From Bacteroidales bacterium (GTDB lineage Bacteria > Bacteroidota > Bacteroidia > Bacteroidales > F082): a DNA stretch of 64,000 nt. Positions 36,363-45,700 of this stretch are shown piece after piece. The position numbers and the translations under genes were made by a program. Position 1 is the first letter of the stretch. Each line of letters begins with the position of its first letter. The notes under the pieces were generated by a model that saw only the letters and a program-made list of their open reading frames with translations, had not been told where the DNA came from and ran no database searches. Location: positions 53,161 to 117,160 of the forward strand of contig JALNZT010000009.1 in the NCBI GenBank assembly GCA_023229135.1. The letters run 5' to 3'.

Positions 36363-36716
36363 ATGAGCAAGAACGCCTTAATACAGTATGTAGAAGACCA
36401 GGTAACTATGAAAGAATTTCCAGCTTTTAAAGCGGGAGATACCATTACTGTTACCTATAAAATTATTGAAGGAAGTAAAGAGCGCCTCCAGAAGTTTCAG
36501 GGTGTTGTATTGCAACGCGTTGGCGAAGGCCCGACAGAAACTTTCACCATCCGAAAAATTTCCAATAATATTGGAGTAGAAAGAATTTTCCCAGTTGCCT
36601 CGCCTTTTATTCAAGACATTGAAGTGAATAAAAAGGGCGCAGTAAGAAGAGCTCGTATCTTCTACCTGCGCGAGCTGCGTGGTAAGAAAGCCAGAATTAA
36701 AGAGGCAAGACGGTAG
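36363..36716 (+). CDS. rplS: Ribosomal protein L19
   Basis: The protein has 117 residues, the normal L19 length. PAFKAGDTITVTYKIIEG, RLQKFQGVVLQR, GPTETFTIRKISNNIGVERI and FPVASPFIQDIEV are conserved. L19 lies at the 30S-50S interface. The ATG at 36363 matches the family; the one at 36333 lies too near the promoter. A strong terminator follows. Confidence 0.97.
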   Translation: MSKNALIQYVEDQVTMKEFPAFKAGDTITVTYKIIEGSKERLQKFQGVVLQRVGEGPTETFTIRKISNNIGVERIFPVASPFIQDIEVNKKGAVRRARIFYLRELRGKKARIKEARR

Positions 36717-36742
36717 TAAATAAAACATTTTTGGTTGTTTTA

Positions 36743-36776
36743 AAAGTCCTGGTGAAATTCATCAGGACTTTCTTTG
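36743..36776 (+). terminator. Rho-independent terminator of trmD-rplS
   Basis: AAAGTCCTG (36743-36751) pairs perfectly with CAGGACTTT (36763-36771) around an 11-base loop, followed by a T-rich stretch. Confidence 0.85.
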
Positions 36777-37010
36777 TTTGCGGGTGGGGCAAATTGTGTT
36801 CAGGTTCCAAACGCCTGAATCATCAAAAGATTTTCAGCGTGTTGGCAGTTTTCGTGCTTAAAACACAATTGTTGTTGATAGTGAATTTAGCAGGTCTTTT
36901 CTAAATATACTATTTCACTTTTTCTTGATAAATTGCCAGCAAAAAGCTAATCCTACATACTTAACCCGGTGTCGAAGTGAGGTTTAGCTTTAGTTCTGGA
37001 AACTTTTGCA

Positions 37011-37137
37011 TAGGTGCAGCGCAGCGTAATATTTGTAGTAGCGAGTAAATCTCAACAAACCTAAAGGTGCAGCGCACCTACATCTTGGTAGGAATGGATT
37101 ATCCCTGACGATAAAAAAGCTCCGTAGGTGCGACACC
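37011..37137. repeat. REP-like GGTGC/GCACC palindrome cluster in a gene-free gap
   Basis: The gap 36777-37202 has no plausible gene. It holds TAGGTGCAGCGCAGC at 37011, a perfect palindrome AGGTGC-AGC-GCACCT at 37065-37079, and TAGGTGCGACACC at 37125. A further hairpin CACCCT...AGGGTG lies near 37170-37196. These look like short interspersed palindromic repeats; a function is not apparent. Confidence 0.5.
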
Positions 37138-37202
37138 AAACCGGACAATTTTAAAAGGTAAACCTCAATCACCCTGCATTAAGCCTGTAAGGGTGGCATT
37201 AT

Positions 37203-37677
37203 CTATCTTTTCGCTTTTTTTTGATAAAAAGCTAGTAAAAATTTAGTGTCATACCAACACCATTTTAGTTGGCCCAAGCCTTGCCCTTTTTCCCCCTCAA
37301 CCTGCAACTGATTCACCCCTGGCCCGTCAGTGCTTTCGTCGGTGTTGTAGGAAAGTCGTTCTTTTTGCTGGTCTTCTCTGGCCTGTCGGATGAGGATGCT
37401 CTCGGCATTGTTTTGTTGCTTGCCGGTAGTATCGCCGCTGGCAAAATAGCCGCTCGGGTCGGTATAGCGCAAGGGGTTGTTAAATACATAGCCATAGCGG
37501 TTGTAGCTCTGGCTGTATTCGGGCTGCTGGATAAAGGGATCGGGACTGAGAACATGGCCGATAAGTGGGTCATAAACCCTGCCGTTTCCCGCAAACGCTT
37601 CGCTGCGGGATTTAGCTTCGCTAAACATTCTTATAAGCCCAAACTCGTCCAAATGCTCATGAAAGGTATAGCCCCTG
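37203..37677 (-). pseudogene. Orphan RHS-core 3' fragment E
   Basis: The minus strand carries the end of the RHS core: YTFHEHLDEFGLI, GRVYDPLIGHVLSPDPFIQQ, SQSYNRYGYVFNNPLRYTDP and SGYFASGDTTG, then the constant linker ending GVNQLQVEG and a 28-residue tail rich in Lys and aromatic residues. Homology to the full RHS gene (52233-58595) begins abruptly at 37677, where a GC-rich hairpin abuts it. There is no promoter or upstream RHS body. A 39-base insertion (37587-37625) adds 13 residues in frame in the middle of the core. It is probably not expressed as a toxin; it looks like a displaced, decaying cassette. Confidence 0.75.
37587..37625. repeat. 39-bp double-hairpin insertion with GCGAAGC cores
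   Basis: Compared with the other RHS copies (FGLINMNGRVYD), this copy reads FGLIRM, 13 extra residues, then NGRVYD. The insert is exactly 39 bases: TTTAGCGAAGCTAAA (minus strand) plus a second 24-base palindrome with ends TCCCGC/GCGGGA. Both hairpins have a GCGAAGC core, a sequence known to form an exceptionally stable mini-hairpin. The frame is kept. Confidence 0.75.
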
Positions 37678-37694
37678 CCCGATAAAGGGCAGGG
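37673..37694. repeat. Truncated GC-rich hairpin at the RHS/duplication junction
   Basis: CCCTGCCC pairs with GGGCAGGG around GATAAA. It is a partial copy of the perfect hairpin at 40268-40297 and marks the point where RHS homology stops and the duplicated block begins. Confidence 0.6.
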
Positions 37695-37704
37695 CGGTAA
37701 AGGT

Positions 37705-37899
37705 TTATTGTATAATCAACCGCTTGCTTTCAAGCAATTGGTTGTTGTAATAAAGTGAAAACACATAAGTTCCCGGTTTATAGCCTTCTAACGAGAACAC
37801 CAATTGATCCTTTTGTTTTGACAATGGAGCTCCTTTTTGTTGGGAGACCTGACTGCATGGCTGCACTGCCAGACATGATTTTCGTGCTGATTGTAACAT
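37705..37899 (-). pseudogene. Detached T9SS sorting-tail fragment, copy 1
   Basis: The 64-residue frame ends LSKQKDQLVFSLEGYKPGTY then VFSLYYNNQLLESKRLIIQ, the same as the last 40 residues of the subtilase at 42741-46643. The preceding 24 residues (MLQSARKSCLAVQP...) match nothing in that gene and lack a signal peptide. It is a copied end of a larger gene and is unlikely to be functional. Confidence 0.65.
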
Positions 37900-37910
37900 C
37901 TTGAGATTTC

Positions 37911-38584
37911 TTATTTTTTTCGGTTCCTGAGATTTTCCGTTTCTTTATGAATTTCCCCTATTGCCTCATACAGTTCTGCAGAAAGTTTGGCTTTTCTGGC
38001 AATTTTCGTGTCCATATCATCCGATAAGCCTACAACCAACAACCATGCATCATGCGATGGCATATCATCCCTTTGGTTAATACCCCAAATGCTTTGCAGG
38101 GTGAAAGCTTTCAAAAATTTCAATTTTTCATCCTGGACACGGCCCATTAAATCATGCTCCTCGGCCATATCGCGTATGACGGGTTTCCAAAAGGATAAAT
38201 CCTCATGGTCAAAATACTGCATATATACTCCAATTGGAATCAAAAGTTTGTGTGGGATAAAAATTGGCTTCAGTGAAACATTGGGTTGAGAGGGTGCATA
38301 ATAATAATGAATTAAATCTTCTTTGAACTCAACCGTTGCGAAAGGGGTAATCCATTCAATCTGATCCTGTGCTCTGGCACAAAACGAGCTAAGGGACTGT
38401 TCCGAAATAACCTGTACATTTCTACTGGTTATTTTGCTCGCCAACTGCGTTAAAAATACTCAGCATAGTGCTGCTATGCCTGCGTTTTTTGCCTTTTTGG
38501 CGAACAAAATTACTGCCTATAATCTGTACACTTTATTTCGGAACAGACCCTAAGCAATAAAATAAAAATTAGTGTTCGCATCAT
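37911..38584 (-). pseudogene. Small secreted-protein gene interrupted by a MITE
   Basis: This is the block-1 copy of the intact gene at 40510-41022. The ATG and signal peptide (MMRTLIFILLL) lie at 38584-38551, then the 158-base element interrupts the frame and introduces stops. The downstream part stays open and could start at an ATG inside the element (38444), giving 177 residues beginning MASKITSRNVQVISEQ and then the mature sequence SSFCARAQDQIEW. Such a product would lack the signal peptide, so export is lost. The rest differs from the intact copy at only a few residues, so the insertion looks recent. Confidence 0.8.
38393..38550. mobile_element. 158-bp MITE, copy 1, with TAA target duplication
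   Basis: The ends are inverted repeats: GGGACTGTTCCGAAATAA on the left, and GGGTCTGTTCCGAAATAA reading in from the right, with pairing continuing through GTACA. TAA occurs on both sides (38390-38392, 38551-38553), and the uninterrupted site in block 2 has a single TAA. The interior can fold: CGCCAA pairs with TTGGCG and CAGCATAG with CTATGCCTG. There is no ORF for a transposase, so it needs one in trans. A second 158-base copy is at 47767-47924. Confidence 0.88.
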
Positions 38585-38646
38585 TTTTAGGTATTTGGGT
38601 TTTTACTACAAAAATCAAAAATCGGTTCCTCTTTTAATTTCTTAAC

Positions 38647-40251
38647 CTACCGCCGCACCACAAACTTTCCCCTGCCAACCGGGTGGCCATTGCTATACAC
38701 CGCGGCAACATACATGCCGGGTGGCCAGCCACTTACATTGACAGCGGCTTGCTGTTGCCCACTATTGATTCTTGCATGGTGCTGTTGCAAGCCCAGCAGG
38801 TTAAAGCATCGCAGTTCAATATTGCGGTGGTGCTCAGTGTTTTCAAGGGCAAAAGTGATTTGAGCGTTTGCCGGGTTGGGAAAAATTCTGATGGGGATGT
38901 GGCTGATTTTAGCCCTGTACTCAGCCGCTGATGGCATTTCTATGCTCGTAATAATATCGCAATCATCCAGGTAGATAAATCCGCTTTGCGGTGGGCCGGG
39001 GATGCACAGGCTGTCGTAGGTGTAATTGCCGGTATAAGCTGTGTCGTACTCCAGGTTGAGGTTGAGTTTGGCTAAGGAGATATCGTAGTTGGTGGAGGAA
39101 TGATAATAGGTTGAGATTGTCAGTAATTTCTTATCGTGACTTAATGAATTTATATAGGGATATCGACCATTTAAATTCAACTTATGATTAAGAGGCTCTA
39201 AAATATAGGTGTTTGTGTCAAAATCTAACATACAATCTAATATTGTTTCAATCTGTCCATTCTCACGTACGAATGTGCCACCAGAGAAGACACCACTATC
39301 TGTCATTTGCGAAAATTCAAAAGCACCTTGTGTCAACAGAGAATTTATACTATCAGGCTTGAGGATTGAAAAACCTAACTCATTTCCTGTGTTATCATAA
39401 ACGAAATGCATTGGTTCTATCATATTTGAAGCAGGCCAGTTATAGCCTGAGCCAAGGAATGCATTATTCTCAAGGGCCAAGGAATGGTTAGCTGCTCCAA
39501 CAATTGTATCATTTAACCCAAAAGGCAATACCCACATTTCATTCCCCATTGAATCTACTTTTATAAACATAGGCCTCAACCATACTCCGGGGCCTGGTTC
39601 CCATGGATGTCTTCAATAACCCTGCCCACTTATTATAAAGTTACCTTCATTATTAATGATTAATCTTTTTCCTTTTTTATGAGCACTACCAGGATGATCA
39701 TAGGTGGTAGCCAATGGCTCTTTCCAAAGTACCTCACCATCAGCAGTGAGTTTGAACAGGTGTACGGTTTCTTCAGGTAATGTGCCGTATTGGTACACCA
39801 GTACAACAATATCCCCTGAATCAGTTTCTTTAATGTCCTGTGCCCATGGTGAACCATTCGGACTTCCTTCAAATATCTTGCACCATTCTTTCTCGCCACA
39901 GGCATTTAATCTCATTACAAACGGGCAGTATTTATTACTATAAGCAGACAGGGCAATGCCACATACTAAAATACCACCATCGCTTGCTGCTTCTATGGCC
40001 AAAGAAGTGCCTAAGGGATTGGGTTCATTATCTATTATTTTTTCCCATAAGATATGGCCATTAATATCAGTTTTAATCAGCCATGAAAACTCCGGATAAT
40101 TTCCGAGCATCAAATATCCCTTGTCGTATGTTTCAATTAGATCCCATGGTCGATCAATTCTGTTTGCCTGACCATAATATTTTGGCCATGTTTGTGAGTA
40201 CAACAGGTTTATATTTAGCAAAATAAATAGTGAAATTGTAACCGATCTCAT
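38647..40251 (-). pseudogene. T9SS secreted protein, block-1 copy with nonsense codon
   Basis: A 535-codon frame runs from MRSVTISLFILLNINLLYSQ (signal peptide) to a T9SS tail ending GKFVVRR, but is broken by a TGA at 39613-39615. The intact paralogue (41085-42683) has TGG (Trp) there, so a single base change explains it. The N-terminal ~200 and C-terminal ~125 residues are nearly identical to the paralogue, while the centre differs. The N-terminal part resembles proteins with repeated beta-propeller-like lines (ILWEKIID, EKEWCKIFEG). Function is unknown. Confidence 0.8.
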
Positions 40252-40267
40252 AATTAAAAGGTTTAAA

Positions 40268-40297
40268 ACCGCCCTGCCCTTTATCGGGCAGGGCGGT
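40268..40297. repeat. Perfect 12-bp-stem GC-rich hairpin between blocks
   Basis: ACCGCCCTGCCC (40268-40279) and GGGCAGGGCGGT (40286-40297) flank TTTATC. It lies between the two duplicated blocks, downstream of the small gene set on the minus strand, and could end transcription. A truncated copy is at 37673 and a diverged one near 42699-42735. Confidence 0.75.
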
Positions 40298-40303
40298 AAA
40301 GGT

Positions 40304-40498
40304 TTACTGAATGATCAACCGCTTGCTTTCAAGCAATTGGTTGTCGTAATAAAGTGAAAACACATAAGTTCCCGGTTTATAGCCTTCTAACGAGAACACC
40401 AATTGATCCTTTTGTTTTGACAATGGAGCTCCTTTTTGTTGGGAGACCTGGCTGCATCGCTGCACTGCCAGACATGATTTTCGTGCTGATTGTAACAT
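40304..40498 (-). pseudogene. Detached T9SS sorting-tail fragment, copy 2
   Basis: This is the block-2 equivalent of 37705-37899, differing at two residues (P to R and N to D). It again begins MLQSARKSCLAVQ and ends in the subtilase-type tail LLESKRLIIQ. No signal peptide or independent domain is seen, and it follows the small secreted-protein gene by 11 bases. Confidence 0.6.
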
Positions 40499-40509
40499 CT
40501 TGAGATTTC

Positions 40510-41022
40510 TTATTTTTTTCGGTTCCTGAGATTTTCCGTTTCTTTATGAATTTCCCCTATTGCCTCATACAGTTCTGCAGAAAGTTTGGCTTTTCTGGCA
40601 ATTTTCGTGTCCATATCATCCGATAAGCCTACAACCAACAACCATGCATCATGCGATGGCATATCATCCCTTTGGTTAATACCCCAAATGCTTTGCAGGG
40701 TGAAAGCTTTCAAAAATTTCAATTTTTCATCCTGGACACGGCCTATTAAATCATGCTCCTCGGCCATATCGCGTATGACGGGTTTCCAAAAGGATAAATC
40801 CTCATGGTCAAAATACTGCATATATACTTCAATTGGAATCAAAAGTTTGTGTGGGATAAAAATTGGCTGCAGTGAAACATTAGGTTGAGAGGGTGCATAA
40901 TAATAATGAATTAAATCTTCTTTGAACTCAACCGTTGCGAAAGGGGTAATCCATTCAATCTGATCCTGTGCTCTGGCACAAAACGAGCTAAGCAATAAAA
41001 TAAAAATTAGTGTTCGCATCAT
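40510..41022 (-). CDS. Small secreted protein of unknown function
   Basis: The 170-residue product has a signal peptide (MMRTLIFILLLSSFCARAQ) and a mature part rich in acidic and aromatic residues (WITPFATVEFKEDLIHYYYA, YFDHEDLSFWKPVIRDMAEE). I do not recognise the family. It is the intact copy of the gene broken at 37911-38584. It lies 62 bases after the stop of the T9SS protein gene at 41085 and may be co-transcribed with it. A role linked to that surface protein is possible but unsupported. Confidence 0.7.
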   Translation of the reverse strand: MMRTLIFILLLSSFCARAQDQIEWITPFATVEFKEDLIHYYYAPSQPNVSLQPIFIPHKLLIPIEVYMQYFDHEDLSFWKPVIRDMAEEHDLIGRVQDEKLKFLKAFTLQSIWGINQRDDMPSHDAWLLVVGLSDDMDTKIARKAKLSAELYEAIGEIHKETENLRNRKK

Positions 41023-41084
41023 TTTTAGGTATTTGGGTTTTTACTACAAAAATCAAAAATCGGTTCCTCTTTTAATTTCTTAAC

Positions 41085-42683
41085 CTACCGCCGCACCACA
41101 AACTTTCCCCTGCCAACCGGGTGGCCATTGCTATACACCGCGGCAACATACATGCCGGGTGGCCAGCCACTTACATTGACAGCGGCTTGCTGTTGCCCAC
41201 TATTGATTCTTGCATGGTGCTGTTGCAAGCCCAGCAGGTTAAAGCATCGCAGTTCAATATTGCGGTGGTGCTCAGTGTTTTCAAGGGCAAAAGTGATTTG
41301 AGCGTTTGCCGGGTTGGGAAAAATTCTGATGGGGATGTGGCTGATTTTAGCCCTGTACTCAGCCGCTGATGGCATTTCTATGCTCGTAATAATATCGCAA
41401 TCATCCAGGTAGATAAATCCGCTTTGCGGTGGACCGGGGATGCACAGGCTGTCGTAGGTGTAATTGCCGGTATAAGCTGTGTCGTACTCCAGGTTGAGGT
41501 TGAGTTTGGCTAAGGAGATGTCTTTATTCACACTGGAAGTAGTGATAGTGCTATTGGAAAGCAGTTTATTATCAAATGTTTTAGTAAAACTGGACGGCGA
41601 AAAGTGTCCGTGGTGAATAACTGAGTTGCTAACAATAGTATCCAATCCAAATATATCATTTTCTAATTCCACAACAGTTATTGGGATAGATTGGTCTGGC
41701 TCATATATGAATGTTCCTTGGGCGTAATGCTTGGAATCAAAATTATACATCTTAGTCAGAGTACCACTTGTTAGATCAGGATCCATATTTTGAGAATGTA
41801 GCAAGCGAAAATCAGTCTCTTGGCCAGACTGATCAAATTCCGCAAAAAGAGGAATAAGAGATGCTCCCCAATCATGAGCCATTCCAATAAATAATCCATT
41901 CTCTACTTCTGTTGCACTAAATGCCCTTCCAATGATGGTATCATTTAATCCGAAAGGTAGAACCCATTCTTCGGTTCCATCACTATCTACCATAATGAAT
42001 AAGGGTGTAAGCGGCATTGCTCCTCCAGGATTCCATGGTTGTTCCCAATAAGCATCCCCACTTATTAGATATTCATTGTTGCTATTAATAAACAAACTTT
42101 TGCCTATTTTAATATTTGTATTAGGGTAATCAAATGTAGTTGCATATGCCTGTTTCCAAAGTACCTCACCATCAGAAGTGAGTTTGAATAGATGTATTGT
42201 TTCTTCAGGGATAGAGCCATATTTGGTCACCAGCACAACAACATCCCCTGAATCAGTTTCTTTAATGTCTTGTGCCCATGGTGAATCATTCGGACTTCCT
42301 TCAAATATCTTGCACCATTCTTTTTCGCCACAGGCATTTAATTTCATTACATACGGGTAGTATTTATTACTATAAGCAGACAGGGCAATGCCACATACTA
42401 AAATACCACCATCGCTTGCTGCTTCTATGGCCAAAGAAGTGCCTAAGGGATTGGGTTCATTGTCTATTATTTTTTCCCATAAGATATGGCCATTAATATC
42501 AGTTTTAATCAGCCATGAAAACTCCGGATAATTTCCGAGCATCAAATATCCCTTGTCGTATGTTTCAATTAGATCCCATGGTCGATCAATTCTGTTTGCC
42601 TGACCATAATATTTTGGCCATGTTTGTGAGTACAACAGGTTTATATTTAGCAAAATAAATAGTGAAATTGTAACCGATCTCAT
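41085..42683 (-). CDS. Secreted T9SS-tailed protein, intact copy
   Basis: The protein has 532 residues: a signal peptide (MRSVTISLFILLNINLLYSQ), then repeated short beta units such as SWLIKTDINGHILWEKIID, ILVCGIALSA and HLFKLTSDGEVLWKQA, which resemble the propeller-like 'delta-60' style repeats of Bacteroidota surface proteins. The end, from RIFPNPANAQITFALEN to GKFVVRR, is a type-A T9SS sorting domain. It is predicted to be surface-exposed. The middle (about residues 200-405) diverges from the block-1 copy whereas the flanks are nearly identical. Function is not known. Confidence 0.78.
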   Translation of the reverse strand: MRSVTISLFILLNINLLYSQTWPKYYGQANRIDRPWDLIETYDKGYLMLGNYPEFSWLIKTDINGHILWEKIIDNEPNPLGTSLAIEAASDGGILVCGIALSAYSNKYYPYVMKLNACGEKEWCKIFEGSPNDSPWAQDIKETDSGDVVVLVTKYGSIPEETIHLFKLTSDGEVLWKQAYATTFDYPNTNIKIGKSLFINSNNEYLISGDAYWEQPWNPGGAMPLTPLFIMVDSDGTEEWVLPFGLNDTIIGRAFSATEVENGLFIGMAHDWGASLIPLFAEFDQSGQETDFRLLHSQNMDPDLTSGTLTKMYNFDSKHYAQGTFIYEPDQSIPITVVELENDIFGLDTIVSNSVIHHGHFSPSSFTKTFDNKLLSNSTITTSSVNKDISLAKLNLNLEYDTAYTGNYTYDSLCIPGPPQSGFIYLDDCDIITSIEMPSAAEYRAKISHIPIRIFPNPANAQITFALENTEHHRNIELRCFNLLGLQQHHARINSGQQQAAVNVSGWPPGMYVAAVYSNGHPVGRGKFVVRR

Positions 42684-42740
42684 AATTAAAAGGTTTAAAA
42701 CCGCCCTGCCCCCATTTTAAAGGACGCAGGGCAGCAGGGT

Positions 42741-45700
42741 TTATTGTATAATCAACCGCTTGCTTTCAAGCAATTGGTTGTTGTAATAAAGTGAAAACAC
42801 ATAAGTTCCCGGTTTATAGCCTTCTAACGAGAACACCAATTGATCCTTTTGTTTTGACAGTGGCATGGTGTCAATAAGGCTTCCATTGATGGCACTTACT
42901 TTTATGATCACACTTCCTTCAATATCTTTCTGTTCATCAACATCAAAAGCAATGATTACATATTCATTTGCAGGGTTGGGGGAGAGTTTCAATACTTCCA
43001 TCTTTGACGGGCTTTGGCTATGTGGACGTTTCACCGGCTCTGACTTGGTATCATCGGGCAACAGGTATTGGGGCTGATGTTCTACCAAACCATAGGCAAG
43101 CAGGATGTTGCGGGCATAGATGGAGGCAGGTAAACCTGCAGTTTCCATCAGCTCAAACAACCAATCCACTGTGGTGCTGTCAGGCACCGACAGACTTTTC
43201 CCCTGGCTTCGCAGCAATTCATCCTCTTCCAACAATGTAAGAAGTTGATTATGGGATTGTAATTGATCACCGCTAAAGCCGAAAGTAGCCGGAATGCTGT
43301 TCAGGATAGCGGCTGATGTCATGGAATCACCCAGTTCATAGCGAATAAAAGCAGCCCGGTACCAGGGAGCGGAATGTCCAGAAGCCAATAGCAGGTTCAC
43401 CAGGCTGTCGGTTGAGCTTGCAGGCTGCAGCGTATCGTTCAGGTATAGTTGCACAAGCTGTTTTTGATAAATGGCCTGTTTCTGCTTTTGCTGGCTGAGG
43501 TTCGCCTGTAGCTTTTCATATACTGAAACCAGGCTTTGGCCCTGCAATATTTCATGCAGCATATAGTCCGGAAGGGGCATAAAACGTCGGCCAAGCTGTT
43601 CCATAAGAGCCTCGCTTTTGGCACTGTGAGGGTTGGCAACCAACACATCGCGGATCATGGCATCCATCAGCACGTTTTCCTTTTCGATGGCGGCGGCCAG
43701 CACGGTATCGCTCACATAGGGGCCAACCGACATCAACTCGCTATACACCTCCATGCCCTGCCAGGGCGCACTCATGCTCACGTCCCAGTGCAGGGTCTCT
43801 GTGTCACCAGCATCTTTGAGGATATCGATCAGGTTTTGTGTTGAATCGGCTTCTTGTTCTGCTTCCGTCATCATGCTCTTGAGTTCTTCCTTATTGTGGC
43901 CGCCACCGGGAGGTGACAGGTTTGAGGGGCAGCTAAGTTCGGGATCCCAGATTGCTAGAGGATTGCCTTTCTCAATTGTTACTTTATCTTCATTGTAATA
44001 ATTTGGTTTTAATTTAAGAGCAGGTGAGGCATTCGCATGGTAATAATAAAAAATACGTCCCCCCTGATTGTAGATATCCGAAAAAGGTGTATTTGGATTA
44101 TTGGCCCAACTAAAGCGGTTGCCAGCTGGGGCATCGGGGGTCGCAGCGGAAGAGCCCTGATGGGTAGCAATACCACCCCAGGCATATTGTTGGTCATCGT
44201 AGTCAGCCACAATGTCATATTCATTTCCGACATAGTTGTTGCATTTGATGCACAGTCCTACAGTACCAAGTTGATCGCGATTCTGGTTCATTGAAAGGGT
44301 GGCTATGTTGAGTTGTTCAAATGTGTTGTTGTACAACTCATTGGCAAAGGGACCGGTCTGGTTGAATGTGATGCCAATATTAAGCCCCCCCCCGAAAGGG
44401 CTGGGTGTATAATTACCGGTAAATTGGTTTTCTTCAATTTGAAAGCCAAAGGCATTGCCATCCACATATATACCGCCCAGGTGGTCAGGAGCCTGGCCCG
44501 AGGGCAAGACATTAAACTGTGACCTTGTGATTGAAAAATGATCAACCTGGCTGGTGTAAACACCTGTGATTGTATTGTTGAAGACTGCAGTGTCGATGCC
44601 AAATGTTTTTCCTGAGGCTGAGCCCAGTGCACGAACACCATAGCGTAAGTTGTTGAAGGTGCTCAGGCGATAATTCTGGCAGGGCAAAAATTCGTCCAGG
44701 CAACTTGACTTCACAGTAAAACCGGCATTAAGACTAAGTATGCCGGTTTGTTCATTTCCATAAAAATGGTTGCCTTTTGTTCCGATGCCCCTTACACCAT
44801 TGAGCATAATGAATACTTCGGAATCTATTTCTGCGTTTGGTGGTGCATTATAAATGAAGTCAGCATTATGCACAAAGCCGGCGTTGTCCATAATGCTTTG
44901 ATCGATGGGGTGGTGGTTTTCATAGGGTGGCCAGTAAATGCTTACTTTGTTATTAACAAAACTAGCCTGGTGAATAACGACAATGCCCCCGTTGTATTGG
45001 TAATTAGGTATAAATGGCAAACCATTCCCTTTATCAGTATAATGAGATGCGATTGATCTACCGGCTAAAATTGCGGTTCGGGCATTCTCGATTATTGCCC
45101 CATTACGCATGGTTATTTTGCCCTGGTGTGGATTTCCAGAAGGGAATTGGCTTTCAGCATATGTCCCCCATACTTCTATGCCTGGCCAGAGGCCCCTGTC
45201 CTTTTCGATAAAGGATAGTTTTGCACCATCCAAAATAAGGTGACCACCACGTTTAACAATAATCTTTGCGTTTTTTCCAAACTTCAGGTTAGAAAAAACC
45301 TCTAAAACTGCCCCTTCTTCTACGATGATATCACAGAAGAATGTTTGATCCTTATCCCAGCTTGTATTCACACTAATGATTGTTGGGGCACAGTTTGCTA
45401 TAAAATCAACTGCTGCATAGGCGTTTATAACACCTGCTCCAAGGTGACCCTCTGGAAACAAATGTGCATCAGAAACTGGTAGGGCAGTAGCTTGAATGAC
45501 AGCTTTCAACTCGGCCGGGCTCAGGTCAGGGTCAAGCGAATGCAACAATCCGGCTAGGCCCGCCACCATGGGTGATGCATAAGAAGTGCCCCATCCAATG
45601 ATATAATTAGCATTGCTGCTGCCATCCCATGGGACTATAATGCCGTATCCGGGGGCACAAATATCGATCATGTCATGGTGCGTATGGTACATTGTGTCCT

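Larger units (their letters stand above)
37705..42692. repeat. Tandem duplication of a ~2.5-kb block
   Basis: Block 1 (37705-40260) and block 2 (40304-42692) carry the same order: a T9SS-tail fragment, a small secreted-protein gene and a larger T9SS protein gene. Matching points are offset by 2599 bases before the mobile element at 38393 and by 2438 after it. The difference of 161 equals that element (158) plus a 3-base target duplication. The gene ends are almost identical while the middle of the larger gene differs strongly. Confidence 0.85.

Noticed and set aside
37203..37677. Fragment E as a functional toxin
   Set aside because: It lacks start, RHS body and a domain-sized tip, carries a 39-base insertion and has no immunity gene behind it.
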